Numbered from the stretch's first letter, positions 9,431-18,050 are shown. The stretch: 64,000 nt of DNA from an uncultured Selenomonadaceae bacterium (GCA_905234195.1 CAJOFR010000001.1:35057-99056); one strand, 5' to 3'. Notes: a model not told the origin generated them from the letters alone. Made by a program: numbers and translations.

Positions 9431-9820
9431 TTAAATATGGAAATGATTCATCATTTTTTCGGTAAGAGTTTTTGAATTATCGGCTTTGTGTTTTAGCAGA
9501 TAATCTAAGGCAGATGCGTTAAAAAAGGACGTTATAGGGACATATCTATTATATTTCCTAAAGTCTCCCCACTCCATTAATTTTGAGTGCAATTTTGAAA
9601 TATCCTCTAAGCTGGCATTATTTTTCTTTAAAATCCTAGAGAGTAAAAAATCTTTGCTTATAAATTCAAATATTTCCTCAATTAACTCGTGACTATTTTT
9701 GTTATATTCATATTTATTGATTAATTCAACAGATTTTTTAGACATCACATGGGCACGTCTTATACCTAAAACAAAAATAACGGTAATGAAGATTAGAAAA
9801 AAAATAAGAATATAGTTCAT
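9431..9820 (-). CDS. Small membrane-anchored hypothetical protein
   Basis: I do not recognise this 129-residue protein. It has one N-terminal transmembrane segment (about residues 3-20) followed by a charged, lysine-rich, probably helical cytoplasmic part with no catalytic motif that I can see. The ATG at 9820 has a clear GGAGG eight bases upstream, which supports a real gene. It lies upstream of the hydrogenase operon on the same strand but with a gap of over 110 bp, so co-transcription is uncertain. Confidence 0.6.
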   Translation of the reverse strand: MNYILIFFLIFITVIFVLGIRRAHVMSKKSVELINKYEYNKNSHELIEEIFEFISKDFLLSRILKKNNASLEDISKLHSKLMEWGDFRKYNRYVPITSFFNASALDYLLKHKADNSKTLTEKMMNHFHI

Positions 9821-9979
9821 TTTTAAACCTCCATATTCACAATTTTGACGATTTATGGTAACATTGCAACTCGTACAGATAAAATCGCAACAGAGAAAAA
9901 ATGCGTCGTGTATGAGCTTAGAAGGGAATCTTGTAAGGGAGTTTTTGTTTATTTTAGCACAAATGGAGGCATTAATGAA

Positions 9980-10705
9980 ATGGAGAGTAGCGCGTCAAAC
10001 ACGGCAGGGACATTTTATGGAGTTGGGGTGGGGCCTGGAGATCCCGAACTTTTAACGGTAAAAGCTATCAATGCCATAAAAAAGGTTGATGTAATTATTG
10101 CGCCGAAGACTGAAAAAAAAGAAGGTAGTGTCGCGTTGTCAATAGCAAAGCCTTATCTGCGGTCAGACGTTGAAATTGTTTATCAAACCTTCCCGATGGT
10201 TAAAGGTTTTGAGGATTTCCATAAAATTTTCGAGAACAACAAAAGAGAAATAATTAAGTTTTTAAACGATGGAAAGGATGTGGCGTTTCTCACACTTGGA
10301 GATCCAATGTTTTTTAGTACGTACATTTATATTTTTCGGCTTTTGAAAGATTGTGGTATAAAAATCAAAACCATTGCGGGAGTTCCTTCATTTTTGGCCA
10401 TTGCTAGTTATATCGGACTTCCTCTGTGCTACGGCAATGACATAATGACGGTAATTCCCGCGACAGCAGAGCGCGACCTTATTATCGGTGCAATAAGAAA
10501 TTCTGATGTTGCAGTTTTGATGAAAGTTTATAAAAACTTTGAAGAAGTTGTTGATATTCTTGAAAAAGAGAATATGTCCGAAGAAGCAGTGTTAGTTAGT
10601 CGTTGTGGATTAGAAGATGAAAAAATTATTAAGAATGTCATTGACCATAAATTAGAGGAAATAAATTATCTTTCTACTGTTTTAACGAGAAAAAAACGAC
10701 ATTAA
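9980..10705 (+). CDS. cobI: Precorrin-2 C20-methyltransferase
   Basis: This tetrapyrrole (SAM) methyltransferase methylates C20 of precorrin-2 or cobalt-precorrin-2 in corrin-ring synthesis. Visible motifs are GVGVGPGDPELLT at the N-terminus, TLGDPMFFSTY in the middle and GVPSF after it. I place the start at ATG 9980, ten bases behind GGAGG, giving 241 residues, the family length. The track's earlier TTG at 9845 would add 45 unrelated residues without a good ribosome site. No other cob/cbi gene is adjacent and I see no cobalamin riboswitch upstream. It is followed 20 bp later by a substrate-binding lipoprotein. Confidence 0.93.
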   Translation: MESSASNTAGTFYGVGVGPGDPELLTVKAINAIKKVDVIIAPKTEKKEGSVALSIAKPYLRSDVEIVYQTFPMVKGFEDFHKIFENNKREIIKFLNDGKDVAFLTLGDPMFFSTYIYIFRLLKDCGIKIKTIAGVPSFLAIASYIGLPLCYGNDIMTVIPATAERDLIIGAIRNSDVAVLMKVYKNFEEVVDILEKENMSEEAVLVSRCGLEDEKIIKNVIDHKLEEINYLSTVLTRKKRH

Positions 10706-10725
10706 AGAGAGGATGAAGTTTAGGT

Positions 10726-11670
10726 TTGAAAAAATTTTGCTTGATCGTTTTTGCCTTTGTAATGATATTTTTTATAGCCGGCTGTGACGGGTCAAGAGAG
10801 GATATTAACGGAGTTGAAACTATAAATTTCGCGGAATTAGAAGATGATCTCGGGCGTAAAGTTATTTTAAAAGATAAGCCGGAAAGGATTGCAGTGACTT
10901 CTGCATCATTTTTAGAACCTATCCACGAAATTGGAGGTAACATTGTAGCTCGTCCAGACTCAAAAAATAAAACACCCGATTGGGCGAAAGATATTCCAAG
11001 CATTGGACAAGTGTACAACATTGATGTAGAACGCCTTTTATCTTGCGATCCCGATATAGTGATAATTAATAAAGGCATGAATGAAAAAATAATAGATATA
11101 CTTGAGAAAAATAAAATTATTACAATTGTCATGAGCATGAAAACGCTAGAAGAAGTTCATCGAGGTATTCAGATATTTGCAAAGTTGAATGGTAATGTAG
11201 AAAAAGGTGAGGAACTCAACAAGAAAATTGACAATGACATTGCTGATATTGTGAATAAAGTGCCAAAGGAAATAAAAAATGTGGCAATTTTACATGTCAC
11301 TGCACAAGGGATAAATATCCAATCAGACGAAAGTATAGCAGGAAATATAGCAAAAATGTTTAGTTGGAAAAACGTTGCTTCAAATATGACTTTTATTGAC
11401 GAGAGCCCCGACACTGTGCCGTATAGCTTAGAAAAACTTGCCACACAAAACCCCGAAATAATTTTTATAACGAGTATGGGCAATCTTGAGGAAATAAAGA
11501 GAAGCACAGAAAATTTAATGAAAAATAATGAATCCTGGCAAGCAATTAGTGCTGCAAAGAATAACAAAGTGTATTTTCTGCCGCAGGATTTATTTTTGTT
11601 GAGTCCAGGTCTCCATTATCCTGAAGCTGTCAAAAAAATGGCGGAGTTGGTTTACCCAGATAATTTTTAG
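10726..11670 (+). CDS. BtuF/FepB-type ABC substrate-binding lipoprotein
   Basis: This 314-residue protein begins with a lipoprotein signal (FIAGC lipobox at about residues 16-20). It then has the bilobal periplasmic binding fold typical of siderophore, haem or vitamin B12 transport, with ELEDDLGRKVILKDKPERIAV and the DPDIVI and PEIIFI strands. The start is TTG. Its position behind cobI suggests a corrinoid or related ligand, but that is inference. No permease or ATPase gene is adjacent. An iron-chelate ligand is an equal alternative. Confidence 0.85.
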   Translation: MKKFCLIVFAFVMIFFIAGCDGSREDINGVETINFAELEDDLGRKVILKDKPERIAVTSASFLEPIHEIGGNIVARPDSKNKTPDWAKDIPSIGQVYNIDVERLLSCDPDIVIINKGMNEKIIDILEKNKIITIVMSMKTLEEVHRGIQIFAKLNGNVEKGEELNKKIDNDIADIVNKVPKEIKNVAILHVTAQGINIQSDESIAGNIAKMFSWKNVASNMTFIDESPDTVPYSLEKLATQNPEIIFITSMGNLEEIKRSTENLMKNNESWQAISAAKNNKVYFLPQDLFLLSPGLHYPEAVKKMAELVYPDNF

Positions 11671-11683
11671 TTAAATTGTAAAG

Positions 11684-11712
11684 TTGACATTGAAAATATT
11701 TTGTGTTAAAGT
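11684..11712 (+). promoter_or_regulatory. tRNA-Arg promoter
   Basis: A perfect TTGACA (11684-11689) and TAAAGT (11707-11712) with a 17-bp spacer lie just upstream of the tRNA. Confidence 0.7.
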
Positions 11713-11726
11713 GACGTTTAATGGAT

Positions 11727-11798
11727 GTGCTCGTAGTCAAGTGGATAAGACGCTAGCCTCCGGAGCTGGAAGCGTGGGTTCGATTCCCACCGAGCGCA
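11727..11798 (+). tRNA. tRNA-Arg(CCG)
   Basis: A full cloverleaf can be folded by eye. The acceptor arms are GTGCTCG and CGAGCGC, the D stem is GTC/GAC, and the anticodon stem CTAGC/GCTGG holds loop CTCCGGA (anticodon CCG, codon CGG). The T arm is GTGGG-TTCGATT-CCCAC and the discriminator base is A. CCA is not encoded. The tRNA has its own promoter and is followed by a terminator. Confidence 0.95.
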
Positions 11799-11832
11799 CT
11801 AACTTTTGAGTTCGGTACCTTTTTGTCCATAC

Positions 11833-11878
11833 TAAAAACCGGCAGCTTGTCCCCCGATGGAGTGCTGTCGGTTTTTGT
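11833..11878 (+). terminator. Strong terminator after tRNA-Arg
   Basis: The arms AAAACCGGCAGC and GCTGTCGGTTTT pair over 12 positions with one G-U pair and run into a T-rich stretch. Confidence 0.85.
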
Positions 11879-11903
11879 TTGGGGTTTATATACACCTTTA
11901 AAC

Positions 11904-11955
11904 TGTTTCACGAATACATAAAATTGTTGCACGTGAAACAGTTTTATGTGAAACA
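11904..11955. other. parS-type ParB (Spo0J) binding site with two flanking half-sites
   Basis: The 16 bases at 11925-11940, TGTTGCACGTGAAACA, fit the established bacterial parS consensus TGTTNCACGTGAAACA at every fixed position. They are one base from the symmetric TGTTTCACGTGAAACA. A left half-site TGTTTCAC (11904-11911) and a right half-site GTGAAACA (11948-11955) flank it. The cluster lies in the non-coding gap between the tRNA-Arg terminator and the murein-salvage operon. In other bacteria ParB loads at such sites and spreads, organising the origin region. The function here is inferred from sequence identity alone. Confidence 0.85.
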
Positions 11956-12016
11956 TTTTTTACTTTCTTTAAATTATACATTAAATAAAAATTTATAAGT
12001 CATAATAATAAGATTA

Positions 12017-12796
12017 TTAGTCTTCTACAATTTTTCTTGCTCCTAAAAATCTAGGTCTCCAATAATCATTATTTAGTGAATCTATACGTACACCACGACT
12101 TGATGAGGTATGCAGAAATTTTTCATCACCCACGTAAAATCCACAATGAGATGCGCCTTCCATGTACGTTGAAAAAAATACCAAATCACCGACGTTGAGC
12201 TGAGAAATTTTTGCAGAGTACCCAAGATTATATTGTTCGTCAGCAAGACGAGGAATTAAAAATCCGTGTTTTTTAAATACATATTGAAGAAAACCGGAAC
12301 AATCGAAACCTGAAGGGGTAGTACCTCCAAAAACATACGGGACTCCCATATACTCTTTCGCTGTCGCAATAATTTCGGTACCTTGCTGTCTCGTTATAAA
12401 AGTTTTTCCGTAGGATACTTGGTGCTGCTCAATCGTGCTATTCGGATTTTTAACAGTACTGATTGTTTTTATACTATTTATTGGTATAACTTTCAAATCT
12501 GACAAACTACGACCTTTTACAGGTTTTGCTTTTTTAAGAGCTCGCCAAGTAACATTTGTAACTATACCCGTCACATCAATCCTTTGATCATGTTGAAAAG
12601 CAGATACAGCACGTTCTGTTTCATTTCCAAAAACTCCGTCAAGTTCAGTAATTTCATAGCCTATAATGTAGAGCTTTTTTTGTAAAGTTAAAACATCTTT
12701 TCCTATTGAATTTCTTGAAAGAGTCGGCGAAGCAATTGCATTGGTATAAATCGGAATAGTGAGCATGGCAGTTAAAAGTAGGGTTTTAATTTTCAT
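12017..12796 (-). CDS. Secreted NlpC/P60 peptidoglycan endopeptidase with PG-binding domain
   Basis: A 259-residue exported cell-wall hydrolase. It has a signal peptide (about residues 1-22), then a peptidoglycan-binding_1 domain (SIGKDVLTLQKKL through AFQHDQ), a linker, and a C-terminal NlpC/P60 domain. The catalytic cysteine is in FDCSGF and the histidine in ASHCGFY. Enzymes of this family cut D-Glu-mesoDAP-type bonds in stem peptides. The start MKIK is chosen because GGAGG lies nine bases upstream; the track's start lies eight codons further up. It ends the murein-salvage operon, its start being 16 bp after mupG. Confidence 0.92.
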   Translation of the reverse strand: MKIKTLLLTAMLTIPIYTNAIASPTLSRNSIGKDVLTLQKKLYIIGYEITELDGVFGNETERAVSAFQHDQRIDVTGIVTNVTWRALKKAKPVKGRSLSDLKVIPINSIKTISTVKNPNSTIEQHQVSYGKTFITRQQGTEIIATAKEYMGVPYVFGGTTPSGFDCSGFLQYVFKKHGFLIPRLADEQYNLGYSAKISQLNVGDLVFFSTYMEGASHCGFYVGDEKFLHTSSSRGVRIDSLNNDYWRPRFLGARKIVED

Positions 12797-12812
12797 GCAA
12801 TCAACCTCCGAT

Positions 12813-13862
12813 TTAAACAAATTTAAAAGAGAATTTTTGTCTTGGTTTCATATACCCAGTCAAAAAATTTTCTTCTTCGACGATGCGTGCGACGATATTT
12901 ACCCTTAAATCAGCTGGAAGAACATCTTCAATTATTTGAATTTCCCCGACGTATCTTCCAAAATTTTTATTATCAATCGTTATATCTCCAAAATTTCTTT
13001 CCGTAGCACAATTATCAGGAGAAATTGTCCCTCCAATGGATTTAAGAATCTGTCGTCCTTCAGCTGCGCGAATCACAGATTTTGAAATATCGGGGCGTCT
13101 GGTAAATTTATTCCCCAAGATTTTTATAGAAGTTGGATCACTCGTTAGAAGATTCGCATGAATTATTACCTCATCATCTACAATTTCCGCGACAGATCTG
13201 CACTCCTCGACGGTAGGCATGCCATCACCAATTATAATAAAATCAATACCAAGAGCGACTAAAAATCTAGCTGATAAATCTGTACTGAAATTGCGACAAT
13301 CTTCCAGTGTGGGCAGACCTTCGCCGAGTGGAGGTCTGCGACGCCCCTCGAGGCTTGGCACAAAAGCACCTACAGAAATTCCAAAATCGTGTAGTATTTT
13401 ATTTTGATTTTCAAAAAAGTATGTATCGAGCCCTGTATAAGGATGAGGATAAAAATTGTGAAGAGCAGTTATATTCGGAAAATTTGCTCCGAGATTCAAA
13501 AGTATTGTTAAAAATTCATTTGTGACGGTCGAAGCGTTCAACTGAATCTTGCGTGAATGACTAAGTTCAACGATTTGCGAAAAACTGAAACCATCGTCTA
13601 ATCTCAATGTTAAACCTTCCCAATCGAATCCGTCGATATTTTCGGGATTTACGTCAATAATGACCTCAAAGCCACTACGGATAGCACTAGTCAAAATAAC
13701 AGCAAAATCATCAAGAAATTTTTCCGGATCCTCAACTGCTTCAGGAATTTGAGTAGACGTAAAAATACGTTTCATACCCAGCGAAGCGGCCAATTCGATT
13801 AAGGCAAGATTTTCATCAAGCTCGTAACCGAGACCGGCATAAACAGATATTCCGTTCCGCAT
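12813..13862 (-). CDS. mupG: MupG-type 6-phospho-N-acetylmuramidase (DUF871)
   Basis: This 349-residue protein is of the former DUF871 family, a TIM-barrel-like N-terminal part with a small C-terminal domain. It starts with NGISVYAGLGY and carries NASTVT, HNFYPHPYTGL and FVPSLEGRRRPPLGEGLPT. The characterised family member MupG of Staphylococcus aureus cleaves MurNAc-6-phosphate-GlcNAc. It lies directly downstream of murQ, whose product works on the MurNAc-6-phosphate released. That pairing strongly supports a role in murein salvage. Exact substrate specificity is inference. Confidence 0.87.
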   Translation of the reverse strand: MRNGISVYAGLGYELDENLALIELAASLGMKRIFTSTQIPEAVEDPEKFLDDFAVILTSAIRSGFEVIIDVNPENIDGFDWEGLTLRLDDGFSFSQIVELSHSRKIQLNASTVTNEFLTILLNLGANFPNITALHNFYPHPYTGLDTYFFENQNKILHDFGISVGAFVPSLEGRRRPPLGEGLPTLEDCRNFSTDLSARFLVALGIDFIIIGDGMPTVEECRSVAEIVDDEVIIHANLLTSDPTSIKILGNKFTRRPDISKSVIRAAEGRQILKSIGGTISPDNCATERNFGDITIDNKNFGRYVGEIQIIEDVLPADLRVNIVARIVEEENFLTGYMKPRQKFSFKFV

Positions 13863-13889
13863 TCTTATTGCTCCTTTCTAAATGAAATT

Positions 13890-14738
13890 TTAGGATATTA
13901 TTTGATTACTATTTTTTCTAAGAAAATTTATCGCGCTTTTAGCATGCCAATTGCAACTATTCAAAGCATCGATAGCTTCCAGTTCATCGCAATTTGTTGC
14001 AATCATGACAATTCTGCGCGCGCGATCACGCAATTTTTCATTTGTAGCGTGAACATCGACCATTAAATTTCCGTAGACTTTACCAAGCTTTATCATTGCC
14101 CCAGTGGTCAACATATTAAGAACCATTTTTGTAGCAGTACCAGCTTTCATACGAGTCGAACCAGTAATGACCTCCGCACCAGTTACAGGAGTTATATCAA
14201 TATCGACAATTTTTGCAAGAGCTGAATTTTCAACACAAGAAATGCCTATAGTGTAAGCACCGCATCGCTTTGCGTACTCTACACCGCTCAAGACATATGG
14301 CGTCCTTCCTGAAGTAGCAATTCCCACCAGAACATCCGAAACGCAGAAATTTTTATCCTTTAAATCAGAAACAGCAGCATCTCTATTATCTTCAGCCCCT
14401 TCGATAGAATTTACTAAAGCCGTGTTTCCGCCGGCAATAATTCCTTGAATCAAATCGGGCGACGTCCCGAAGGTTGGTGGACATTCTGACGCATCAAGCA
14501 CACCAAGTCTACCGGAAGTTCCCGCTCCAATGTAAAATAATCGACCTCCTTGGGAAATTTTTTTGGCAATAAGTTCAACTGCGTCTGCAATATTTGTCAA
14601 GGTTTTTTCAACAGCAACTGCAATTTTCTTGTCTTCGTCGTTGATAATCTTGAGCATTTCCAAAGTTGAACATTTATCTATTTTTTCAGAAGCGGGATTT
14701 CTAAGTTCGGTGGTGAGGTTGAAAAATTTTTCATCCAT
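13890..14738 (-). CDS. murQ: N-acetylmuramic acid 6-phosphate etherase
   Basis: MurQ removes D-lactate from MurNAc-6-phosphate to give GlcNAc-6-phosphate in cell-wall recycling. The 282-residue protein has the SIS fold with [23 protein letters not shown], the [10 protein letters not shown] segment and the [15 protein letters not shown] motif. It is slightly shorter at the C-terminus than the E. coli enzyme. The start ATG follows GGGAGTG. Neighbours on the same strand are a polysaccharide deacetylase upstream and mupG downstream. No MurNAc PTS permease (murP) or AnmK kinase lies in the window. Confidence 0.96.
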   Translation of the reverse strand: MDEKFFNLTTELRNPASEKIDKCSTLEMLKIINDEDKKIAVAVEKTLTNIADAVELIAKKISQGGRLFYIGAGTSGRLGVLDASECPPTFGTSPDLIQGIIAGGNTALVNSIEGAEDNRDAAVSDLKDKNFCVSDVLVGIATSGRTPYVLSGVEYAKRCGAYTIGISCVENSALAKIVDIDITPVTGAEVITGSTRMKAGTATKMVLNMLTTGAMIKLGKVYGNLMVDVHATNEKLRDRARRIVMIATNCDELEAIDALNSCNWHAKSAINFLRKNSNQIIS

Positions 14739-14767
14739 ACTATCACTCCCTTTCTTAGTAAAATTAT

Positions 14768-15604
14768 TTAAGGAATCCAGATAAAACTGGCAATTCCTTC
14801 GTTTCCGTCAGAAATTAACTTTTCTTTAAATCTGGAAAGCGGCGCGATTATCGGCGCAGCTTTTAATCTTAACTGAAATCGGAAAAAAGTGTGTTCATTT
14901 GAACCTAAAACCGGTATCCTGTTCAAGACATAATTTTGAGAATCATTGTGAGCTAGTCCATAGTCAACCGTAAAACCTGCGCGATATCCAACTGCCTTAC
15001 TCATCTCTTCAGCCTCACGTGTGTATTTTCCACCGGGATAGGCGATAAAATTTGCACTTTTCTTCAGATGCCATTCAATCGCTTGTTTTGAACCGTAGAT
15101 TTGTTCCCAAAGTTTGTCCCGAGAATAAATTTCAGTCAATATTTTATGGCTAAGCGTATGACTTTCAATATCTGCCAGACCACTACTTTGCATTTCGCGC
15201 GCCTGTTGCCAAGTTAAATAATTTGGGTACAGGTTAACGTTGTCCGTCACGATAAAAAATGTAGCTTTGACGTTGTATTTTTTGAGAATAGGAAAAACAT
15301 TTTTATAAATGTCAACGTGACCATCGTCAAAGGTTATTACTATCGGATTCGCAGGAAGTTCACTTTTATTTTCCCACGCGTTCAGAAGCTCGTCCGGAGT
15401 AATGATCGTATATCCACTGTCGACCAAGTATTTTATTTGCGTCTCAAATTGTTCGGTCGTTAAAGTAAATGCATTGTTATCAACGTCGTTGACCTGGTGA
15501 TAGCTTAAAATCGGCACACCGCCTTCATCGCGTTGAAAAAGCCATAGCAAAAAGCTAGAAATCGCCGCGACCAAAACGACCAAAAGTATTAGAATCCGTT
15601 TCAT
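14768..15604 (-). CDS. Membrane-anchored polysaccharide deacetylase (NodB family)
   Basis: A 278-residue protein with an N-terminal membrane anchor or uncleaved signal (about residues 4-22) and a NodB-homology deacetylase domain. The metal-site motifs are visible: ITFDDGH (Asp pair) and SHTLSH (His-x3-His), with AYPGGKYT further on. Such enzymes remove N- or O-acetyl groups from peptidoglycan or extracellular glucosamine polymers on the outer face of the inner membrane. It is the first gene of the murein-salvage operon, so a peptidoglycan-related substrate is likely but not proven. Confidence 0.88.
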   Translation of the reverse strand: MKRILILLVVLVAAISSFLLWLFQRDEGGVPILSYHQVNDVDNNAFTLTTEQFETQIKYLVDSGYTIITPDELLNAWENKSELPANPIVITFDDGHVDIYKNVFPILKKYNVKATFFIVTDNVNLYPNYLTWQQAREMQSSGLADIESHTLSHKILTEIYSRDKLWEQIYGSKQAIEWHLKKSANFIAYPGGKYTREAEEMSKAVGYRAGFTVDYGLAHNDSQNYVLNRIPVLGSNEHTFFRFQLRLKAAPIIAPLSRFKEKLISDGNEGIASFIWIP

Positions 15605-15665
15605 GGAAAATTCTCCTCTAGAGTCATAGAAAAATCTTTCAGCTAATTTTCATATTGCTTGTGAT

Positions 15666-15694
15666 AATATATAACAACGTCTCGACTCTGTCAA
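15666..15694 (-). promoter_or_regulatory. Promoter of the deacetylase-murQ-mupG-NlpC operon
   Basis: On the minus strand TTGACA, a 17-bp spacer and TATATT form a near-consensus sigma-70 promoter about 60 bp upstream of the deacetylase start. Confidence 0.8.
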
Positions 15695-15702
15695 GAATAA
15701 GC

Positions 15703-15731
15703 TGGACATTTTGAGGATAAATAGATAAAAT
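15703..15731 (+). promoter_or_regulatory. Promoter of methionine aminopeptidase gene
   Basis: TGGACA and TAAAAT are separated by 17 bp, each matching consensus at five of six positions. Transcription would start near 15738, so the track's start at 15735 is unlikely to be the true initiation codon. Confidence 0.7.
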
Positions 15732-15773
15732 GTTTTGGTAATCAGTCAAAGTTGTAGGAGTACTAATTTAAAG

Positions 15774-16682
15774 ATGGTAAAAAAATTTTTTAAGGAGATG
15801 TTTCACTACGTGAAAAGGAATAATTTATGCTGGTGTGGCAGCGGAAAAAAATATAAAAAATGTCATATTTTTTTTGATGAGCGCATTGAGGAAATGAAAT
15901 TTGACAGTTCAAAGGGGCAAATTCGACCTCCTCACAAAATAATCAACAATGCGTCAGATATTGAAGGAATTCGGCGCGCAGCGGTCATAAATTCCGGCGC
16001 ACTTGATTTAGCTGGAGAGCTTGTCGAAGAAGGGACTGATACTTTAAAAATCAATGACGCTGTCCATGAGTTTATCACTGAACGCGGTGCGCATCCAAGT
16101 TGTCTCAAATTTGAAGGTTTTCCTAAAAGTATTTGTATTTCTGTGAATAATGTTGTCTGTCACGGCATACCCTCGAAAAAAACTATTCTCAAAAATGGAG
16201 ATATTCTAAATATAGACATTACGACCGATTTGGACGGTTATTTCGCCGATGCTTCACGTATGTTTTTTGTCGGAAAAATTTCTCCGGAGGCCGAACGCCT
16301 CATTAGAATTACTCATGAGATTATGGAAGCAGGTATCAAAGCAGCTCAACCGTGGCATTTTGTTGGTGATATTGGAGCGGCTTGCGGCAAATATGCTCAT
16401 GATAACGGTTATTCTGTTGTGACTGATCTTGGCGGACATGGAGTCGGGAAAGCCTTTCACCTGGAGCCTTTTGTGAGTCATGATTGTAAAGCTGATACCG
16501 GCATGCTTTTGGTTCCTGGAATGGTTTTGACTGTGGAGCCGATGATCAATGTCGGGGCTAAAAATGTCACGATCGATAAATCTGACGACTGGACTGTACG
16601 CACTGCTGACGGTAGCCTTTCCGCGCAGTGGGAAAAAACTATCTTGATAACCGATACTGGCAATGAAGTTTTAGCAAGTTAA
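15774..16682 (+). CDS. map: Methionine aminopeptidase with N-terminal SEC-C zinc motif
   Basis: MetAP type I removes the initiator methionine from new proteins. A short SEC-C zinc motif (CWCGSGKKYKKCH) precedes the pita-bread domain. Metal ligands are visible in NIDITTDLDGYFADASR, GGHGVGKAFHLEP, TVEPM and AQWEKTI. The SEC-C extension is usual in Firmicutes map paralogues and may help ribosome docking (inference). The start is uncertain. ATG 15774 has AGGAG 13 bp upstream. GTG 15810 has the stronger AAGGAG 12 bp upstream and begins just before the zinc motif. Confidence 0.95.
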   Translation: MVKKFFKEMFHYVKRNNLCWCGSGKKYKKCHIFFDERIEEMKFDSSKGQIRPPHKIINNASDIEGIRRAAVINSGALDLAGELVEEGTDTLKINDAVHEFITERGAHPSCLKFEGFPKSICISVNNVVCHGIPSKKTILKNGDILNIDITTDLDGYFADASRMFFVGKISPEAERLIRITHEIMEAGIKAAQPWHFVGDIGAACGKYAHDNGYSVVTDLGGHGVGKAFHLEPFVSHDCKADTGMLLVPGMVLTVEPMINVGAKNVTIDKSDDWTVRTADGSLSAQWEKTILITDTGNEVLAS

Positions 16683-16784
16683 ATAGCGTTGCCCGCGAAA
16701 AAATATTACCAACATTGAAGGAAAAATAATATATTCGGCGAAAAATTAAGTACCACAAAAAATATTGTGAAGGGAGAATTTTTA

Positions 16785-18050
16785 ATGATTGGTGTAAGAA
16801 ATGTAGTGGCGATCGTGTGTGGAGGGGGTCCAGCACCTGGAATCAATGCGGTTATCAGCGCGGTTACCAACACTGCAAATCGCAACGGTTGGGACGTTTT
16901 GGGTATGTACGACGGTTTTTCTCATCTTGGACGCGGTGAGAAAAATTATATTCGTCTCGACGCCTCAAACGTCAATCGCATTCATTTGACTGGCGGTTGT
17001 ATCCTTAGAATGTCTCGTTTTAATCCGACGAAAAAAGAATCTGACCTGCGCACTGTTGTGGAAACTCTTACGGAACTCGGCGTCAATTACCTCGTGACAA
17101 TCGGTGGCGACGATACGGCATTCAGTTCTTCGGCTGTTTCCGAATATGCGCGTAAACTTGGACGCACGATTAATGTTGTTCACGTTCCTAAAACCATTGA
17201 CAATGATTTGCCGTTGCCGGAGGGAATTCCTACTTTTGGGTTTGAGACTGCGCGCGCGTTTGGTACGACAGAAATTCAAAATCTTATGGAAGATGCGCGT
17301 ACATCAAATAATCGTTGGTATTTCACGATTGCTATGGGACGTACGGCTGGGCATCTCGCACTTGGAATGGGACGTTCTGCCGGTGCGGCTTTAACGATTA
17401 TTCCTGAGGAATTTCCGCAACCCAAAATTCGTCTTCAACAGGTAGTGGATATTATTACCGGCTCAATCGTTAAGCGTTACCTGACCGGAAAAAATTATGG
17501 CGTTGCTGTTATTGCTGAAGGCGTTATTGAAAAAATTGCCGAGGAAGATTTTGCGGAACTCGGGAATGTGGTACTTGACGAGCACGGACATATTCGTTAC
17601 TCAGAACTTGATTTTGGAGAAATTCTCAAGCAAAAAGTACTCGCTGAAGTTAAACGCATAGGAATTAAAATTTCTATCGTCGACAAGGAGATTGGTTACG
17701 AACTTCGTTGTACTGCGCCAATTGCTTATGATATTGACTATGCGAGAAATCTTGGCTATGAGGCGATGCAGTTCCTTTTCCGTGGCGATAGCGGTGCGCT
17801 TATTACTATCCAAGACAACGAAGCCGTTCCCATGCGCTTTGAAAATATCCGTGATCCCGAAACCGGCAAGACTTTTGTCCGCAGAGTTAATATAGATTCT
17901 GTTCATTACAAGATTGCTCGCGGTTTTATGATGCGTCTTGAAAAAGCGGATCTCGAAGATCCCGGATTAGCGAACGCTTTTCGTATGGAACACGAGGAGT
18001 TCAAGAAACGTTACAGTTATCTTTTTGACGATGAACCTACACTCGACTAG
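16785..18050 (+). CDS. 6-phosphofructokinase, probably pyrophosphate-dependent
   Basis: This 421-residue enzyme phosphorylates fructose 6-phosphate. The phosphoryl-donor signature points to pyrophosphate rather than ATP. The first loop reads GGGPAPGIN, the second GGDDT has Asp where ATP enzymes have Gly, and the substrate motif reads PKTIDND with Lys rather than Gly. The PPi enzymes with these residues are reversible. The start ATG 16785 has GGGAG eight bases upstream; the track's start is six codons earlier. It is monocistronic with a terminator behind it. Confidence 0.93.
   Translation: MIGVRNVVAIVCGGGPAPGINAVISAVTNTANRNGWDVLGMYDGFSHLGRGEKNYIRLDASNVNRIHLTGGCILRMSRFNPTKKESDLRTVVETLTELGVNYLVTIGGDDTAFSSSAVSEYARKLGRTINVVHVPKTIDNDLPLPEGIPTFGFETARAFGTTEIQNLMEDARTSNNRWYFTIAMGRTAGHLALGMGRSAGAALTIIPEEFPQPKIRLQQVVDIITGSIVKRYLTGKNYGVAVIAEGVIEKIAEEDFAELGNVVLDEHGHIRYSELDFGEILKQKVLAEVKRIGIKISIVDKEIGYELRCTAPIAYDIDYARNLGYEAMQFLFRGDSGALITIQDNEAVPMRFENIRDPETGKTFVRRVNIDSVHYKIARGFMMRLEKADLEDPGLANAFRMEHEEFKKRYSYLFDDEPTLD

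Noticed and set aside
9845-9979. Possible cobalamin riboswitch or N-terminal extension before cobI
   Set aside because: No GCCACTG B12 box or riboswitch-like pairing is visible. The in-frame extension has no good ribosome site, while GGAGG fits ATG 9980.
11753-11956. Minus-strand 67-residue ORF over tRNA-Arg
   Set aside because: It is a shadow of the tRNA, its terminator and the parS site, with no ribosome site or family match.
15799-15816. parS-like TGTTTCAC-TACGTGAAAA at the start of map
   Set aside because: The two arms are separated by two extra bases and the right arm is imperfect, and it lies in coding sequence. ParB sites do not tolerate that spacing change.
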